Of a stretch of DNA of 64,000 nucleotides, positions 42,377 through 51,673 are shown in pieces. Origin of the DNA: Bacteroidetes bacterium GWF2_41_31 (GTDB taxonomy: Bacteria; Bacteroidota; Bacteroidia; Bacteroidales; F082); assembly GCA_001769215.1 (NCBI GenBank), contig MEOL01000047.1, positions 62,001-126,000 on the forward strand. The letters are read 5' to 3'. The position numbers and the translations under genes were made by a program. The notes beneath the pieces are model-generated. The model had not been told where the DNA came from. It saw nothing but the letters and a program-made list of their open reading frames with translations, and did not search any database. The stretch's first letter is position 1. Every line of letters begins with the position of its first letter.

Positions 42377-43399
42377 ATGAAAAAAGAAATTTTCTTAATC
42401 AGTTTTATAATTTCCCTGCTGGTGTTGAGCAGCTGCAGGGAAATCAGCGTTACCACCGTGATTAATAAAGACGGATCGTTTTTGCGCACCATTAAAATTA
42501 CCGGCGATTCATCAACGATTTATAATGCCACACTACCCTATCCGGTGGATGATACCTGGAAGATGGAGTTTCTGAAAGACACTACGCGTGGCAAGAATGA
42601 CGTTTTAATTTATACAAAATTATTTAAGACCGGTGAGCAACTCAGTGAGGAACTCAATCGCGATACCAGTTGGTGGAAACATGTGAAAAGAACCATTTCC
42701 ATTGAGAAGAAATCCGGGTTCTTCTACTCATATCTGAAGTATAATGAAACGATTTTTGCTGCAAACCCTTTCGATTCCATTGACTCTAAAAATTATCTGA
42801 GTCAGGATGACATTCTCTGGCTATCAGGAAAAAAACTAGCCCTGAACAGCAGCGATTCTGCAAAGATTAAACAGGCAGAAGATACGGCTGAAGTCTATCT
42901 GCAACATGCTTTGACGGTTGAAATTGTGGCCGCGCTTAAGCAGGGTATTAAGCAATTAAATCAACCTGAACTTGATCCCGCACTCGTTGATTTCTACAAA
43001 GACAGCATTGCTGAAAAAGTGAACAGATGGGATGTGAATTCGACCCTTGAATTTATTGATTATCTGGCACGTCTGACAAACAACAGCAACCTGGAATCGA
43101 TTAAAGAGTCGAATCCCGCATCATTTCAAAAACTCGACCAGAAGATTAAGGTGCTGTTCGAAATATTGCAACTCGAAGATTTTAATGTATCGGTTGAACT
43201 GCCCGGATTAATTACAGAAACCAACTCGTTAAGTCCGGTGGGTAACCGTGTTTCGTGGAATGTGAACAACATGTCGTTTCTATTTGAAAAATTTCAGATG
43301 ACAGCCGAATCGCGGGTTGTCAATGTTTGGATGTTTGTCATTGGCGGGATCATCCTGTTGTCCTTCATTTTCCTGACGGTTATCAAATCACGAAAATGA
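42377..43399 (+). CDS. Lipoprotein-type membrane protein of the sigma-factor cluster
   Basis: 340 residues: lipobox (LLVLSSCREI, Cys20), then an exported domain beginning SVTTVINKDGSFLRTI, a pattern seen in Bacteroidota lipoproteins of unknown function. A C-terminal membrane helix (about 318-336, VWMFVIGGIILLSFIFLTV) is followed by a basic tail. It lies 48 bp after the anti-sigma gene, so probably co-transcribed. It may be the sensed or regulated envelope component. No enzymatic motif was recognised. Confidence 0.75.
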   Translation: MKKEIFLISFIISLLVLSSCREISVTTVINKDGSFLRTIKITGDSSTIYNATLPYPVDDTWKMEFLKDTTRGKNDVLIYTKLFKTGEQLSEELNRDTSWWKHVKRTISIEKKSGFFYSYLKYNETIFAANPFDSIDSKNYLSQDDILWLSGKKLALNSSDSAKIKQAEDTAEVYLQHALTVEIVAALKQGIKQLNQPELDPALVDFYKDSIAEKVNRWDVNSTLEFIDYLARLTNNSNLESIKESNPASFQKLDQKIKVLFEILQLEDFNVSVELPGLITETNSLSPVGNRVSWNVNNMSFLFEKFQMTAESRVVNVWMFVIGGIILLSFIFLTVIKSRK

Positions 43400-43491
43400 A
43401 ACAGGTTGTTTTTGGATGACTTTTAAATATTGACAATTCCTAAGTTCATTTAAAATACCTGAGAAGGGGTAACCCTACCGCAAATACACAC

Positions 43492-44004
43492 TCAATTTTC
43501 CTTCAGCATTTCCCCTATGGCCGGGTGCAACATTAAATTGATAAGGATGGAATCGCCACCGCCGGCTTCGCGCAGGATGTCGGATAGCTGACGTTTTTTG
43601 TCATCGGTTGGTAAATCAGCAGTTACTATTTGCCTGAGTTTTTTTACCTGATTGCCTTTCAGCTCATCAAAAATAATGGCAAGTAACTCTTTCAGTAGTT
43701 TTTCCACCTGGTCGTCTTTCTTTGGAAGCCCCATCATTTCCAGCTCATCAATGGCCGATTGCAGGATTTCAGCGGCCATGCGCTGGTTGCGTTCTTCATA
43801 AGATTCGTTGCCCGTGGCGTCGCGTAATGACCAGGAGTTGAATTTGTTACTTAGTGCTTCAATTTGCTTTGAACGAAAGTTGTCAGTCCCGAAAATGCTG
43901 TCCAGCATCAAACAGGCCGAGGCTTTCCAAACATTTAAATCTAAGTCTGGCGATTGCAGTTTATTCAACTGGTTCTCAATCCATTTTATTTCTTTTAGTG
44001 CCAT
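43492..44004 (-). CDS. Hypothetical cytoplasmic helical protein
   Basis: 170 residues from ATG 44004 (ALKEIKWIENQL). No signal or membrane segment; almost all predicted helix with many Leu/Lys/Glu (KLLKELLAIIFDELKG, QLSDILREAGG). No family recognised. Divergent from atpD with an ~90-bp gap and convergent with the lipoprotein gene. Confidence 0.7.
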   Translation of the reverse strand: MALKEIKWIENQLNKLQSPDLDLNVWKASACLMLDSIFGTDNFRSKQIEALSNKFNSWSLRDATGNESYEERNQRMAAEILQSAIDELEMMGLPKKDDQVEKLLKELLAIIFDELKGNQVKKLRQIVTADLPTDDKKRQLSDILREAGGGDSILINLMLHPAIGEMLKEN

Positions 44005-44052
44005 AATGAACAAGGTTTCCTGTAAAAATACATCATTTATTTAAGAAATTGC

Positions 44053-44060
44053 TATATTTG
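44053..44060 (+). promoter_or_regulatory. -7 promoter box for atpDC
   Basis: TATATTTG, an exact TAnnTTTG match 34 bp before the atpD ATG (44094). Confidence 0.55.
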
Positions 44061-44072
44061 CGCCCACATTAA

Positions 44073-45605
<1,533 letters not shown>

Positions 45606-45609
45606 CACT

Positions 45610-45843
45610 ATGTATGTTGAGATCATGACTCCGGATGTGGAGATTTATAAGGGCGATGCCGAATTGGTTCAGTTGCCGGGCATCGATGGTTCTTTCGAGT
45701 TGTTGAATAACCATGCACCCTTGATTTCGGCTCTTGCCAAAGGGAAGATCAAAATCAGGACCGGTGGAAAAGAACGATTCTTCGACATCGCAGGAGGTGT
45801 TATTGAGGTTCACGACAACAAAGTGCTGATTTTAGCCGAATAG
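45610..45843 (+). CDS. atpC: F1 ATP synthase epsilon subunit (short form)
   Basis: 77 residues, the N-terminal beta-sandwich only (MTPDVEIYKGDAELVQLPG...GSFELLNNHAPLISAL). The two-helix inhibitory C-domain of the ~135-residue form is absent, as is common in Bacteroidota. Starts 4 bp after atpD. A strong terminator follows. Confidence 0.95.
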   Translation: MYVEIMTPDVEIYKGDAELVQLPGIDGSFELLNNHAPLISALAKGKIKIRTGGKERFFDIAGGVIEVHDNKVLILAE

Positions 45844-45866
45844 AATCTTCATTCAAATTAGATTTT

Positions 45867-45899
45867 AAACCCGGGTTGTTCTCAATCCCGGGTTTTTTT
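45867..45899 (+). terminator. Rho-independent terminator of atpDC
   Basis: AAACCCGGG (45867-45875), 11-nt loop, CCCGGGTTT (45887-45895) and a run of seven T. It ends 30 bp before the comF ATG. Confidence 0.9.
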
Positions 45900-45928
45900 G
45901 TACCTTGTCGCCTGAAATCGACCTGCTT

Positions 45929-46627
45929 ATGAACCCCACAACCTGGTTAACGGATTTGCTGGGATTGGTTTTCCCAAACCTGTGTTCCGCCTGTGGACAG
46001 CCACTTGTGCGTAACGAGGAGGTGATTTGCGTATCCTGTAATCATCGTCTTCCGCGAACAGATTTTCACTTTTTTGAAGACAATCCGGTTTCACGCATCT
46101 TTTGGGGAAGGGTGAATTTACAAGCCGCCACTTCCTTTTTGTATTTTAACAAAGGGGGCAAGGTGCAACATTTGATTCATCAACTTAAATACAAGGGAAA
46201 TAAAGAGGTCGGAATTTATCTGGGTCGGTTGTTGGGCAGTGATCTAAAATCGGGTGGTTTGCTCAAAGAAGTCGAGGTGGTGATCCCGGTTCCATTACAT
46301 CCCAAAAAACAGCACCAGCGTGGATATAACCAGAGTCAGCAAATTGCTATTGGTATCGCAGGTGCAATGAACATCCCATATTCCTTTCAAAACCTGATTA
46401 GAAATACGTTTACCGAATCGCAGACCAGAAAGTCGCGGTATAGCCGCTGGCAAAATGTATCTGGAAAGTTCACGGTCTTGTATCCGCATAAGCTGGAAGG
46501 TATGCACGTGTTGCTGATTGATGATGTGCTTACCACAGGTGCCACGTTGGAAGCCTGTGCCCAGGAACTGGCAGGGGTCTCCGGGATAAAAATCAGCGTG
46601 GCGACTCTTGCATATGCTCAGGGATAG
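45929..46627 (+). CDS. comF: ComF-family phosphoribosyltransferase-like protein
   Basis: 232 residues from ATG 45929 (frame open to a TTG at 45905 inside the terminator tail). N-terminal zinc-finger-like cysteines CSACGQ and CVSC, then IPVPLHPKKQHQRGYNQSQQIA and the PRPP-binding motif LLIDDVLTTGATL. Family members help take up single-stranded DNA during transformation or have an unknown PRTase role. The 3' end overlaps that of the convergent next gene by 35 bp. Confidence 0.94.
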   Translation: MNPTTWLTDLLGLVFPNLCSACGQPLVRNEEVICVSCNHRLPRTDFHFFEDNPVSRIFWGRVNLQAATSFLYFNKGGKVQHLIHQLKYKGNKEVGIYLGRLLGSDLKSGGLLKEVEVVIPVPLHPKKQHQRGYNQSQQIAIGIAGAMNIPYSFQNLIRNTFTESQTRKSRYSRWQNVSGKFTVLYPHKLEGMHVLLIDDVLTTGATLEACAQELAGVSGIKISVATLAYAQG

Positions 46628-47237
46628 CAGGAATGGTATCCTTATCGCGCCCCATTTTTCGCATCAACTCATTGTATTGTTCCCGGTTTCGGATCAGTTT
46701 TCGTTCCAGCCGTGCGAGGTGATTAAAATGATCGTACAAAGCCTGAATGGGCCCTCCGAAAGTAGCCGGCGTTGGTTCGCGATAGAGGAGTTCTGTTCCT
46801 TCCCAAACCGGATAAAACTGGCTCATGTCAATGGGTTTCATGTTGATGACCATTTGCTTAAACACTTCATATTCAAAAAAAGCCCTGATAATAACCTCGT
46901 TAATCATCAATGTATCCTTTTGGAGTACAATTTGAACCATTCCCGGGATGGATTTGATGCTATCGGTAATATACAAAATCAACGGACTAAAGCCGATGGA
47001 TGTGATCAGCAGACTGTCGTATGGATCAATCATCATGTTGAACTGACCTTCGTCGTTGCTGATGGTGCCAACACGGTTAAATTTACTGATAATATGGGCA
47101 TTGGGAACCGGAAGTAAACTGTCGCTCGTAAGTATTGTTGCATCGAGTAATAGCAATTTCCGCTCAGGTTTTTGCGACCAACTGTTATTGGCTAACAGAA
47201 CAAAAAATGAGAAGATTAACATCACTCTGAAACACAT
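46593..47237 (-). CDS. Exported CarboxypepD-regulatory-like domain protein
   Basis: 214 residues with a signal peptide (about 1-21, ending NNSWSQ). Residues ~28-112 form a carboxypeptidase-regulatory-like beta-sandwich (DSLLPVPNAHIISKFNRVGTISNDEG, FNMMIDPYDSLLITSIGF), as in TonB-receptor plugs and related Bacteroidota outer-membrane proteins. The rest is a helical tail (QMVINMKPIDMSQFYP, LIRNREQYNELM). It overlaps comF tail-to-tail. Role unknown, presumably envelope. Confidence 0.82.
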   Translation of the reverse strand: MCFRVMLIFSFFVLLANNSWSQKPERKLLLLDATILTSDSLLPVPNAHIISKFNRVGTISNDEGQFNMMIDPYDSLLITSIGFSPLILYITDSIKSIPGMVQIVLQKDTLMINEVIIRAFFEYEVFKQMVINMKPIDMSQFYPVWEGTELLYREPTPATFGGPIQALYDHFNHLARLERKLIRNREQYNELMRKMGRDKDTIPAIPEHMQESPR

Positions 47238-47357
47238 GCGATTACGAATTGATTAAGATCATTCTTTGACAATTTGGCCTGAGAATCGATATAAAAATTA
47301 ATTTAGCTTTCAAAATGCGAAATTGCATAATTGTTTACTCTTAAAAACGTTAAAAAT

Positions 47358-48251
47358 ATGAAAAAGATTTTTACCATTTTTTTTATTTTCTGCCTGGTTT
47401 CTGCTATAAATGCACAAACCTTACCCAATGCTTCTTTTGAAAACTGGCAAGAGTTTAGTTTTCCAAGCTATATGCAGCCTGAATTCTGGAGTACACCCAA
47501 TCCATTTACGTCACTGGCTCCTGTGGTTGTAGTAACCCGATCAGAGGAGGCCTATTCGGGCACTTATTCTGCCAGACTTGAGACGAAAGACCTTGCTGGC
47601 GGAATGTTTCAGGCACCGGGATTGCTAACCCTGGCCACATTTAATGTGAATTTATCCACTTTTGAGTATTCTTTTGGTAACGGACTTCCTTTGCAGGAAA
47701 AAGTGCTTAGCTTTACCGGTATGTACAGGTACGAAGGCGCTCAGGACGATAGTGCTTCGGTTGCGATTTATTGCTACAAAAAGGATGGCGATGCGTATGA
47801 TACCATCGGGATGGGCCACGCTTTTTTACACGATGCAACCGATTGGACACTCTTTGAAGTAAACATGAATTATTTGAACGATCACCAGCCTGATACCTTT
47901 AATGTGATTATCATGTCTTCCGGAATTGCTTCACTCAATCCAGGTTCGGTGATGTTCGTCGACAGCTTAAGTATAAACACCAATGTAGGGGTGATTGACC
48001 TGGATATGCCACAACTTGTGGTGAATTGCTACCCCAATCCTGCAAACGATCAGGTGACTCTTGAGGTGGCCCTGCCATCTGCCGATCGGGTTGTTTTCTT
48101 TTATGATTTGCTTGGTAAAGAGCTTGGCAAAATAGCTTTTCCATCGACAAATTTGCAGGTCAGTTTGGGAGAATATCCCTCCGGAACCATACTTTACCGC
48201 GTTGTAGATCCTAAAAAGGGAATGGCAACGGGTTCAGTGGTTAAAAACTAA
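47358..48251 (+). CDS. T9SS-secreted protein with PCMD-like galactose-binding fold
   Basis: 297 residues from ATG 47358, where the signal peptide KKIFTIFFIFCLVSAINAQ starts. The domain LPNASFENWQEF...SYMQPEFWSTPNPF, SGTYSARLETKD and VMFVDSLSI resembles the PCMD/carbohydrate-binding-like sandwich of Bacteroidota surface proteins. The end is a T9SS type A sorting domain (CYPNPANDQVTLEV, YDLLGKELG). The stop codon coincides with the boundary of a MITE-like element; the 11-bp flanking direct repeat contains the stop. Confidence 0.85.
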   Translation: MKKIFTIFFIFCLVSAINAQTLPNASFENWQEFSFPSYMQPEFWSTPNPFTSLAPVVVVTRSEEAYSGTYSARLETKDLAGGMFQAPGLLTLATFNVNLSTFEYSFGNGLPLQEKVLSFTGMYRYEGAQDDSASVAIYCYKKDGDAYDTIGMGHAFLHDATDWTLFEVNMNYLNDHQPDTFNVIIMSSGIASLNPGSVMFVDSLSINTNVGVIDLDMPQLVVNCYPNPANDQVTLEVALPSADRVVFFYDLLGKELGKIAFPSTNLQVSLGEYPSGTILYRVVDPKKGMATGSVVKN

Positions 48252-48546
48252 TGGGATATCCGATCATTTCCCGTAAATAATGAATAGCTTTGTTAGATGA
48301 AATATCCAACAAATACCTGGAAATTAAGGAATAAATCTGATCGACTTGCAGTCGGATAAATCCGACTGCAATGGATGTCCAATAAACACATTCATTGTAA
48401 ATGAATAAACCACAATAAATTCCATTCCTTGCAGCCTGGCTTTAGCCGACTGTAATTATAAACCTCTTATCTTTAAACAACTGTTATATTGTAAAATCTG
48501 AAAATATCAGCAAATATCAGCATGGGAGATGATCGGATACCCCATT
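48250..48546. mobile_element. MITE-like element A
   Basis: Ends are inverted repeats matching GGGRTRTMCGATCATYTCCC, at 48253-48272 and (reverse) 48524-48543. TTAAAAACTAA occurs both at 48241-48251 and 48545-48555, an 11-bp direct repeat consistent with a target-site duplication; the exact boundary is ambiguous by 2 bp. The ~297-bp body has no gene. It contains a perfect hairpin (48347-48372) and CCTGGCTTTAGCCGA, REP-like. It shares its ends with element B at 59806-60107 but not its interior. Confidence 0.75.
48347..48372. repeat. Perfect hairpin inside element A
   Basis: TTGCAGTCGGA, loop TAAA, TCCGACTGCAA: an 11-bp perfect stem with no T-run, in the style of REP sequences. Confidence 0.7.
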
Positions 48547-48606
48547 AAAAACTAAATCGGGCCCGATTGCTAAAAAGTACGGTTATTATAGATTTGGAGT
48601 CAATAT
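48547..48606. promoter_or_regulatory. Palindrome between element A and the DUF5684 gene
   Basis: AATCGGGCCCGATT (48555-48568) is a perfect 14-bp palindrome after the right direct repeat. On the minus strand it is followed by a T-rich stretch, so it may be the remains of a terminator for the 48607 gene. Confidence 0.35.
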
Positions 48607-48990
48607 TTACAGTTGTTTTCCCGCTGGTCCTTTATATTCAGCAAGTCCAAAGGCCAGTATTGGATAGAAGATAGGGCTTAATAGCACCAATCCAACGGTA
48701 AATCCGGTACTCTTTCCAAAACTTAACGATAACAGGTTGACCATCCAAACGGCAAAAATAATGTTGACAACCGGAATTAAAAATAAGAGTATCCACCACC
48801 AGGGTTTGCCAACAATTTCAAGCAACATCAGGGTATTGTATATTGGAATCAGGGCGGCCCATCCCGGTTTTCCGGCCTTTTCGAAAATACGCCAATAGGT
48901 GTAAAGGTAGAAGGCAATAATAAACAAGATCAATAACCATGTTCCTGTTCCGAAACCTTCTTCAAAATAATTCATCGAGTTGTCCGTCAT
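48607..48990 (-). CDS. DUF5684-family membrane protein
   Basis: 127 residues from ATG 48990; the frame runs on to a TTG at 49029, but the -7 box lies there. Three or four hydrophobic helices: GTWLLILFIIAFYLYTYW, WWWILLFLIPVVNIIFAVWM, TVGLVLLSPIFYPILAFGL, with the family-like KPGWAALIPIYNTLMLLEIVGKP. Similar domains occur next to signal peptidase-type proteins; function unknown. Confidence 0.85.
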   Translation of the reverse strand: MTDNSMNYFEEGFGTGTWLLILFIIAFYLYTYWRIFEKAGKPGWAALIPIYNTLMLLEIVGKPWWWILLFLIPVVNIIFAVWMVNLLSLSFGKSTGFTVGLVLLSPIFYPILAFGLAEYKGPAGKQL

Positions 48991-49026
48991 GTTATAAAAT
49001 TTAGGTGTATAAAAATAAGAACCGAT

Positions 49027-49034
49027 CAAATGTA
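49027..49034 (-). promoter_or_regulatory. -7 promoter box for the DUF5684 gene
   Basis: Minus strand TACATTTG (TAnnTTTG), 37 bp before the chosen ATG; it supports that start over the upstream TTG. Confidence 0.5.
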
Positions 49035-49079
49035 GTAAAAATGATACATGAAATAATTTCCATTCAGCGGTTTGTGGAA

Positions 49080-49736
49080 TCAGAGTTTCATCTCGGGTAT
49101 TTCCCCATCCACCTCCAATGAGGCACCCGTTTTAGCCACAATTTCTTCCACGCTCACACCCGGTGCGCGTTCTATCAATTTAAAACCGTTTTCGGTAATG
49201 TCTACAACAGCCAAATCGGTTACCACCCGCTGCACACATTGTACCCCGGTTATGGGTAACAGGCAATTTTTGAGCAACTTAGGATTTCCGTCCCTGTCGG
49301 TATGCGTGGTGGCCACAATAATGTTTCTGGCGGAAGCCACCAGGTCCATGGCGCCTCCCATGCCTTTCACCATTTTTCCCGGGATTTTCCAGCTCGAAAT
49401 ATCACCTCTTTCGGATATTTCAAAAGCGCCCAATACGGTCAAATCCACATGTCCGCCGCGGATCATGGCAAAACTGGTGGCAGAATCGAAGAAGGCCGAT
49501 CCTTTGGTGTAGGTCACGGTTTGTTTTCCCGCGTTGATCAAATCGGCATCTTCTTCTCCCTTTACGGGAAAAGGGCCGATGCCCAATAATCCGTTTTCCG
49601 ATTGAAGTATCACTTCCATACCTTTGGGGATGTAATTCGCCACCAAAGTAGGGATACCAATGCCCAGATTAACATAATATCCATCCTGTAATTCCTGTGC
49701 GATACGCTTTGCGATTCCATTTTTATCGAGTGCCAT
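49080..49736 (-). CDS. 3-oxoacid (acetoacetate) CoA-transferase, subunit B
   Basis: 218 residues. The catalytic Glu is in [12 protein letters not shown]; further family marks are [15 protein letters not shown], the [11 protein letters not shown] strand, and [13 protein letters not shown]. With subunit A it moves CoA between succinyl-CoA (or acetyl-CoA) and acetoacetate. Last of the two transferase genes; in the leucine route it activates the acetoacetate released by HMG-CoA lyase. Confidence 0.94.
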   Translation of the reverse strand: MALDKNGIAKRIAQELQDGYYVNLGIGIPTLVANYIPKGMEVILQSENGLLGIGPFPVKGEEDADLINAGKQTVTYTKGSAFFDSATSFAMIRGGHVDLTVLGAFEISERGDISSWKIPGKMVKGMGGAMDLVASARNIIVATTHTDRDGNPKLLKNCLLPITGVQCVQRVVTDLAVVDITENGFKLIERAPGVSVEEIVAKTGASLEVDGEIPEMKL

Positions 49737-49801
49737 GGTTCAAGTTTTTTTCAACTAATAGGTATATAAATTGTGATAACGTCAGTTCCATCAGGTGGAT
49801 A

Positions 49802-50494
49802 TTACCCCCTGGTGGTAACAAATTCAATCCGTTTTTCATAATCATCGCCCTGAAAAATCCGTTGTACGAAGATGCCGGGGGTATGAATAAAATTGGGATC
49901 GAGTTCGCCGGCCGGCACCAGTTCTTCTACTTCAGCAATGGTAATTTTTCCGGCCATGGCCATCATGTTATTGAAATTGTTGGCCGTATGGCGATAAATC
50001 AGGTTTCCGGCAGTATCGCCTTTCCAGGCTTTCACGATGGCATAATCGGCCGTCAGTGCATGTTCGAGCAAGTGCATTTTACCGTTGAACTCACGGACTT
50101 CCTTTCCTTCGGCTACTTCTGTACCATAGCCCGCAGGTACGAAGAAAGCAGGAATACCGGCTCCGCCGGCCCGGCAGCGTTCGGCCAGAGTTCCCTGAGG
50201 AATGAGGTCCACTTCGAGTTCTCCCGACAACAGCTGTCGCTCAAATTCACCGTTTTCTCCCACATAGGAAGAGATCATTTTTTTGATCTGGTGTTTGCGC
50301 AACAACATGCCCAGTCCAAATCCATCCACGCCGGCATTGTTGCTGATGCAGGTTAATCCGGTTACCCCGCTATCCACCAGTGCCTGTATGGTTTTTTCAG
50401 GGATGCCGCATAGTCCGAAGCCACCCAGCATCAGAGTCATATTGTCCTTTATTCCTTTTAACGCCTCCGTGGCATTTTTTACAACTTTGTTCAT
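49802..50494 (-). CDS. 3-oxoacid (acetoacetate) CoA-transferase, subunit A
   Basis: 230 residues from ATG 50494 (a TTG at 50515 is the longer option). Motifs: [59 protein letters not shown]. Its 3' end lies 65 bp before subunit B. Part of the same-strand run that starts with the carboxyltransferase at 56128. Confidence 0.94.
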   Translation of the reverse strand: MNKVVKNATEALKGIKDNMTLMLGGFGLCGIPEKTIQALVDSGVTGLTCISNNAGVDGFGLGMLLRKHQIKKMISSYVGENGEFERQLLSGELEVDLIPQGTLAERCRAGGAGIPAFFVPAGYGTEVAEGKEVREFNGKMHLLEHALTADYAIVKAWKGDTAGNLIYRHTANNFNNMMAMAGKITIAEVEELVPAGELDPNFIHTPGIFVQRIFQGDDYEKRIEFVTTRG

Positions 50495-50524
50495 AATGGG
50501 TTGTTTTAATGTCAAAAATAATGA

Positions 50525-51670
50525 TTAGCATCCTATCAGCCTGGAGATCACCATGCGTTGGATTTCGCTGGTGCCTTCTCCAATTTGAAGCAGGCGCTGG
50601 TCGCGGTAAAAGCGTTCAATGGCATAATCTTTCATCAAACCATAACCGCCATGAATTTGAACGGCTTCGTCGGCTACTTCTTTGGCTACTTCACTGCAAT
50701 ACAGCTTTGCCATGGCGGCTTCTTTACTATAAGGCCTGTGTTCGTCTTTCAACCAGCAGGCTTTATATAGCAGGTTGCGAGCCAGTTCAACTTTAAGCGC
50801 CATATCAGCCAGTTTAAAGGCGTTGATTTGGAACTTGGCAATGGGTTTGCCGAATTGTTGGCGTTCGTTGGCATAAGCCAGTGCCATCTCGAATGCTCCC
50901 TGAGCCAATCCCAATCCCATGGCGCCAATGGACAACCGGCCTCCATCAAGGGTATGCAACATAATATGTGATCCATCGCCCACCTTGCCCAACAAGTTTG
51001 CTTTTGGGACACGGACATCATCAAAAAACAATTCAGCCGTGTCCGAGGCCCTCCACATCATTTTGTTGTGCATGGGAACGCGCCGGAATCCGGGCGTATC
51101 CTTTTCAACAATAATGGTTGTAAAGATTTTATTGCCGTTTTGCTCTCCTGATACAGCCTGAACCGTGCATCCCAGACTAATATCAACGGAGGCGTTGGTA
51201 ATAAAGATCTTTGATCCGTTAATGACCCACTCATCACCATCCAGCACGGCAGTCGTTTTTGAGCCTCTTGAATCGGATCCTGCACCCGGTTCAGTTAAGC
51301 CAAAACTCCACAAACCGGTTCCGGTACAAAGCGAGGGCAGGTACTTCAGTTTTTGTTCTTCAGTTCCATAATCCAGGAGAGGGCCAATTCCCAGTGAGTT
51401 GTGCGCTGCCAGAGTAGCGGCCTGGGAACCATCAACGCGGGCCATCTCTTCAACGGCAATGATGTAGGATAAGGTATCCAGTCCCTGTCCTCCAAATTTC
51501 TCAGGAATGTTCATTCCAAACAATCCAAGTTCACCTATTTTGCGGGTCAGTTCATAGGAAAATTCGCTTTTTTCATCCAGTTCCTGTGCGACGGGTTTTA
51601 CTTCCCTTTCTGCAAATTCACGCACCGTTTCGCGAATCATGATCTGCTCAGGGCTTAAGTCAAAGTTCAT
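50525..51670 (-). CDS. Acyl-CoA dehydrogenase (likely isovaleryl-CoA dehydrogenase by context)
   Basis: 381 residues. FAD/acyl-CoA motifs: LWSFGLTEPGAGSDSRG, WVINGSKIFITNA, RQQFGKPIAKFQ, VQIHGGYGLM, and the C-terminal IGEGTSEIQRMVI. The Glu of IGEGTSEIQ is where short/medium-chain enzymes carry the catalytic base, while true isovaleryl-CoA dehydrogenases usually have Gly/Ala there and their Glu elsewhere. So the sequence is of short-chain type even though the cluster suggests isovaleryl-CoA (leucine). Substrate is uncertain. Overlaps nothing; 3 bp from the biotin carboxylase gene. Confidence 0.9.
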   Translation of the reverse strand: MNFDLSPEQIMIRETVREFAEREVKPVAQELDEKSEFSYELTRKIGELGLFGMNIPEKFGGQGLDTLSYIIAVEEMARVDGSQAATLAAHNSLGIGPLLDYGTEEQKLKYLPSLCTGTGLWSFGLTEPGAGSDSRGSKTTAVLDGDEWVINGSKIFITNASVDISLGCTVQAVSGEQNGNKIFTTIIVEKDTPGFRRVPMHNKMMWRASDTAELFFDDVRVPKANLLGKVGDGSHIMLHTLDGGRLSIGAMGLGLAQGAFEMALAYANERQQFGKPIAKFQINAFKLADMALKVELARNLLYKACWLKDEHRPYSKEAAMAKLYCSEVAKEVADEAVQIHGGYGLMKDYAIERFYRDQRLLQIGEGTSEIQRMVISRLIGC

Positions 51671-51673
51671 ATC

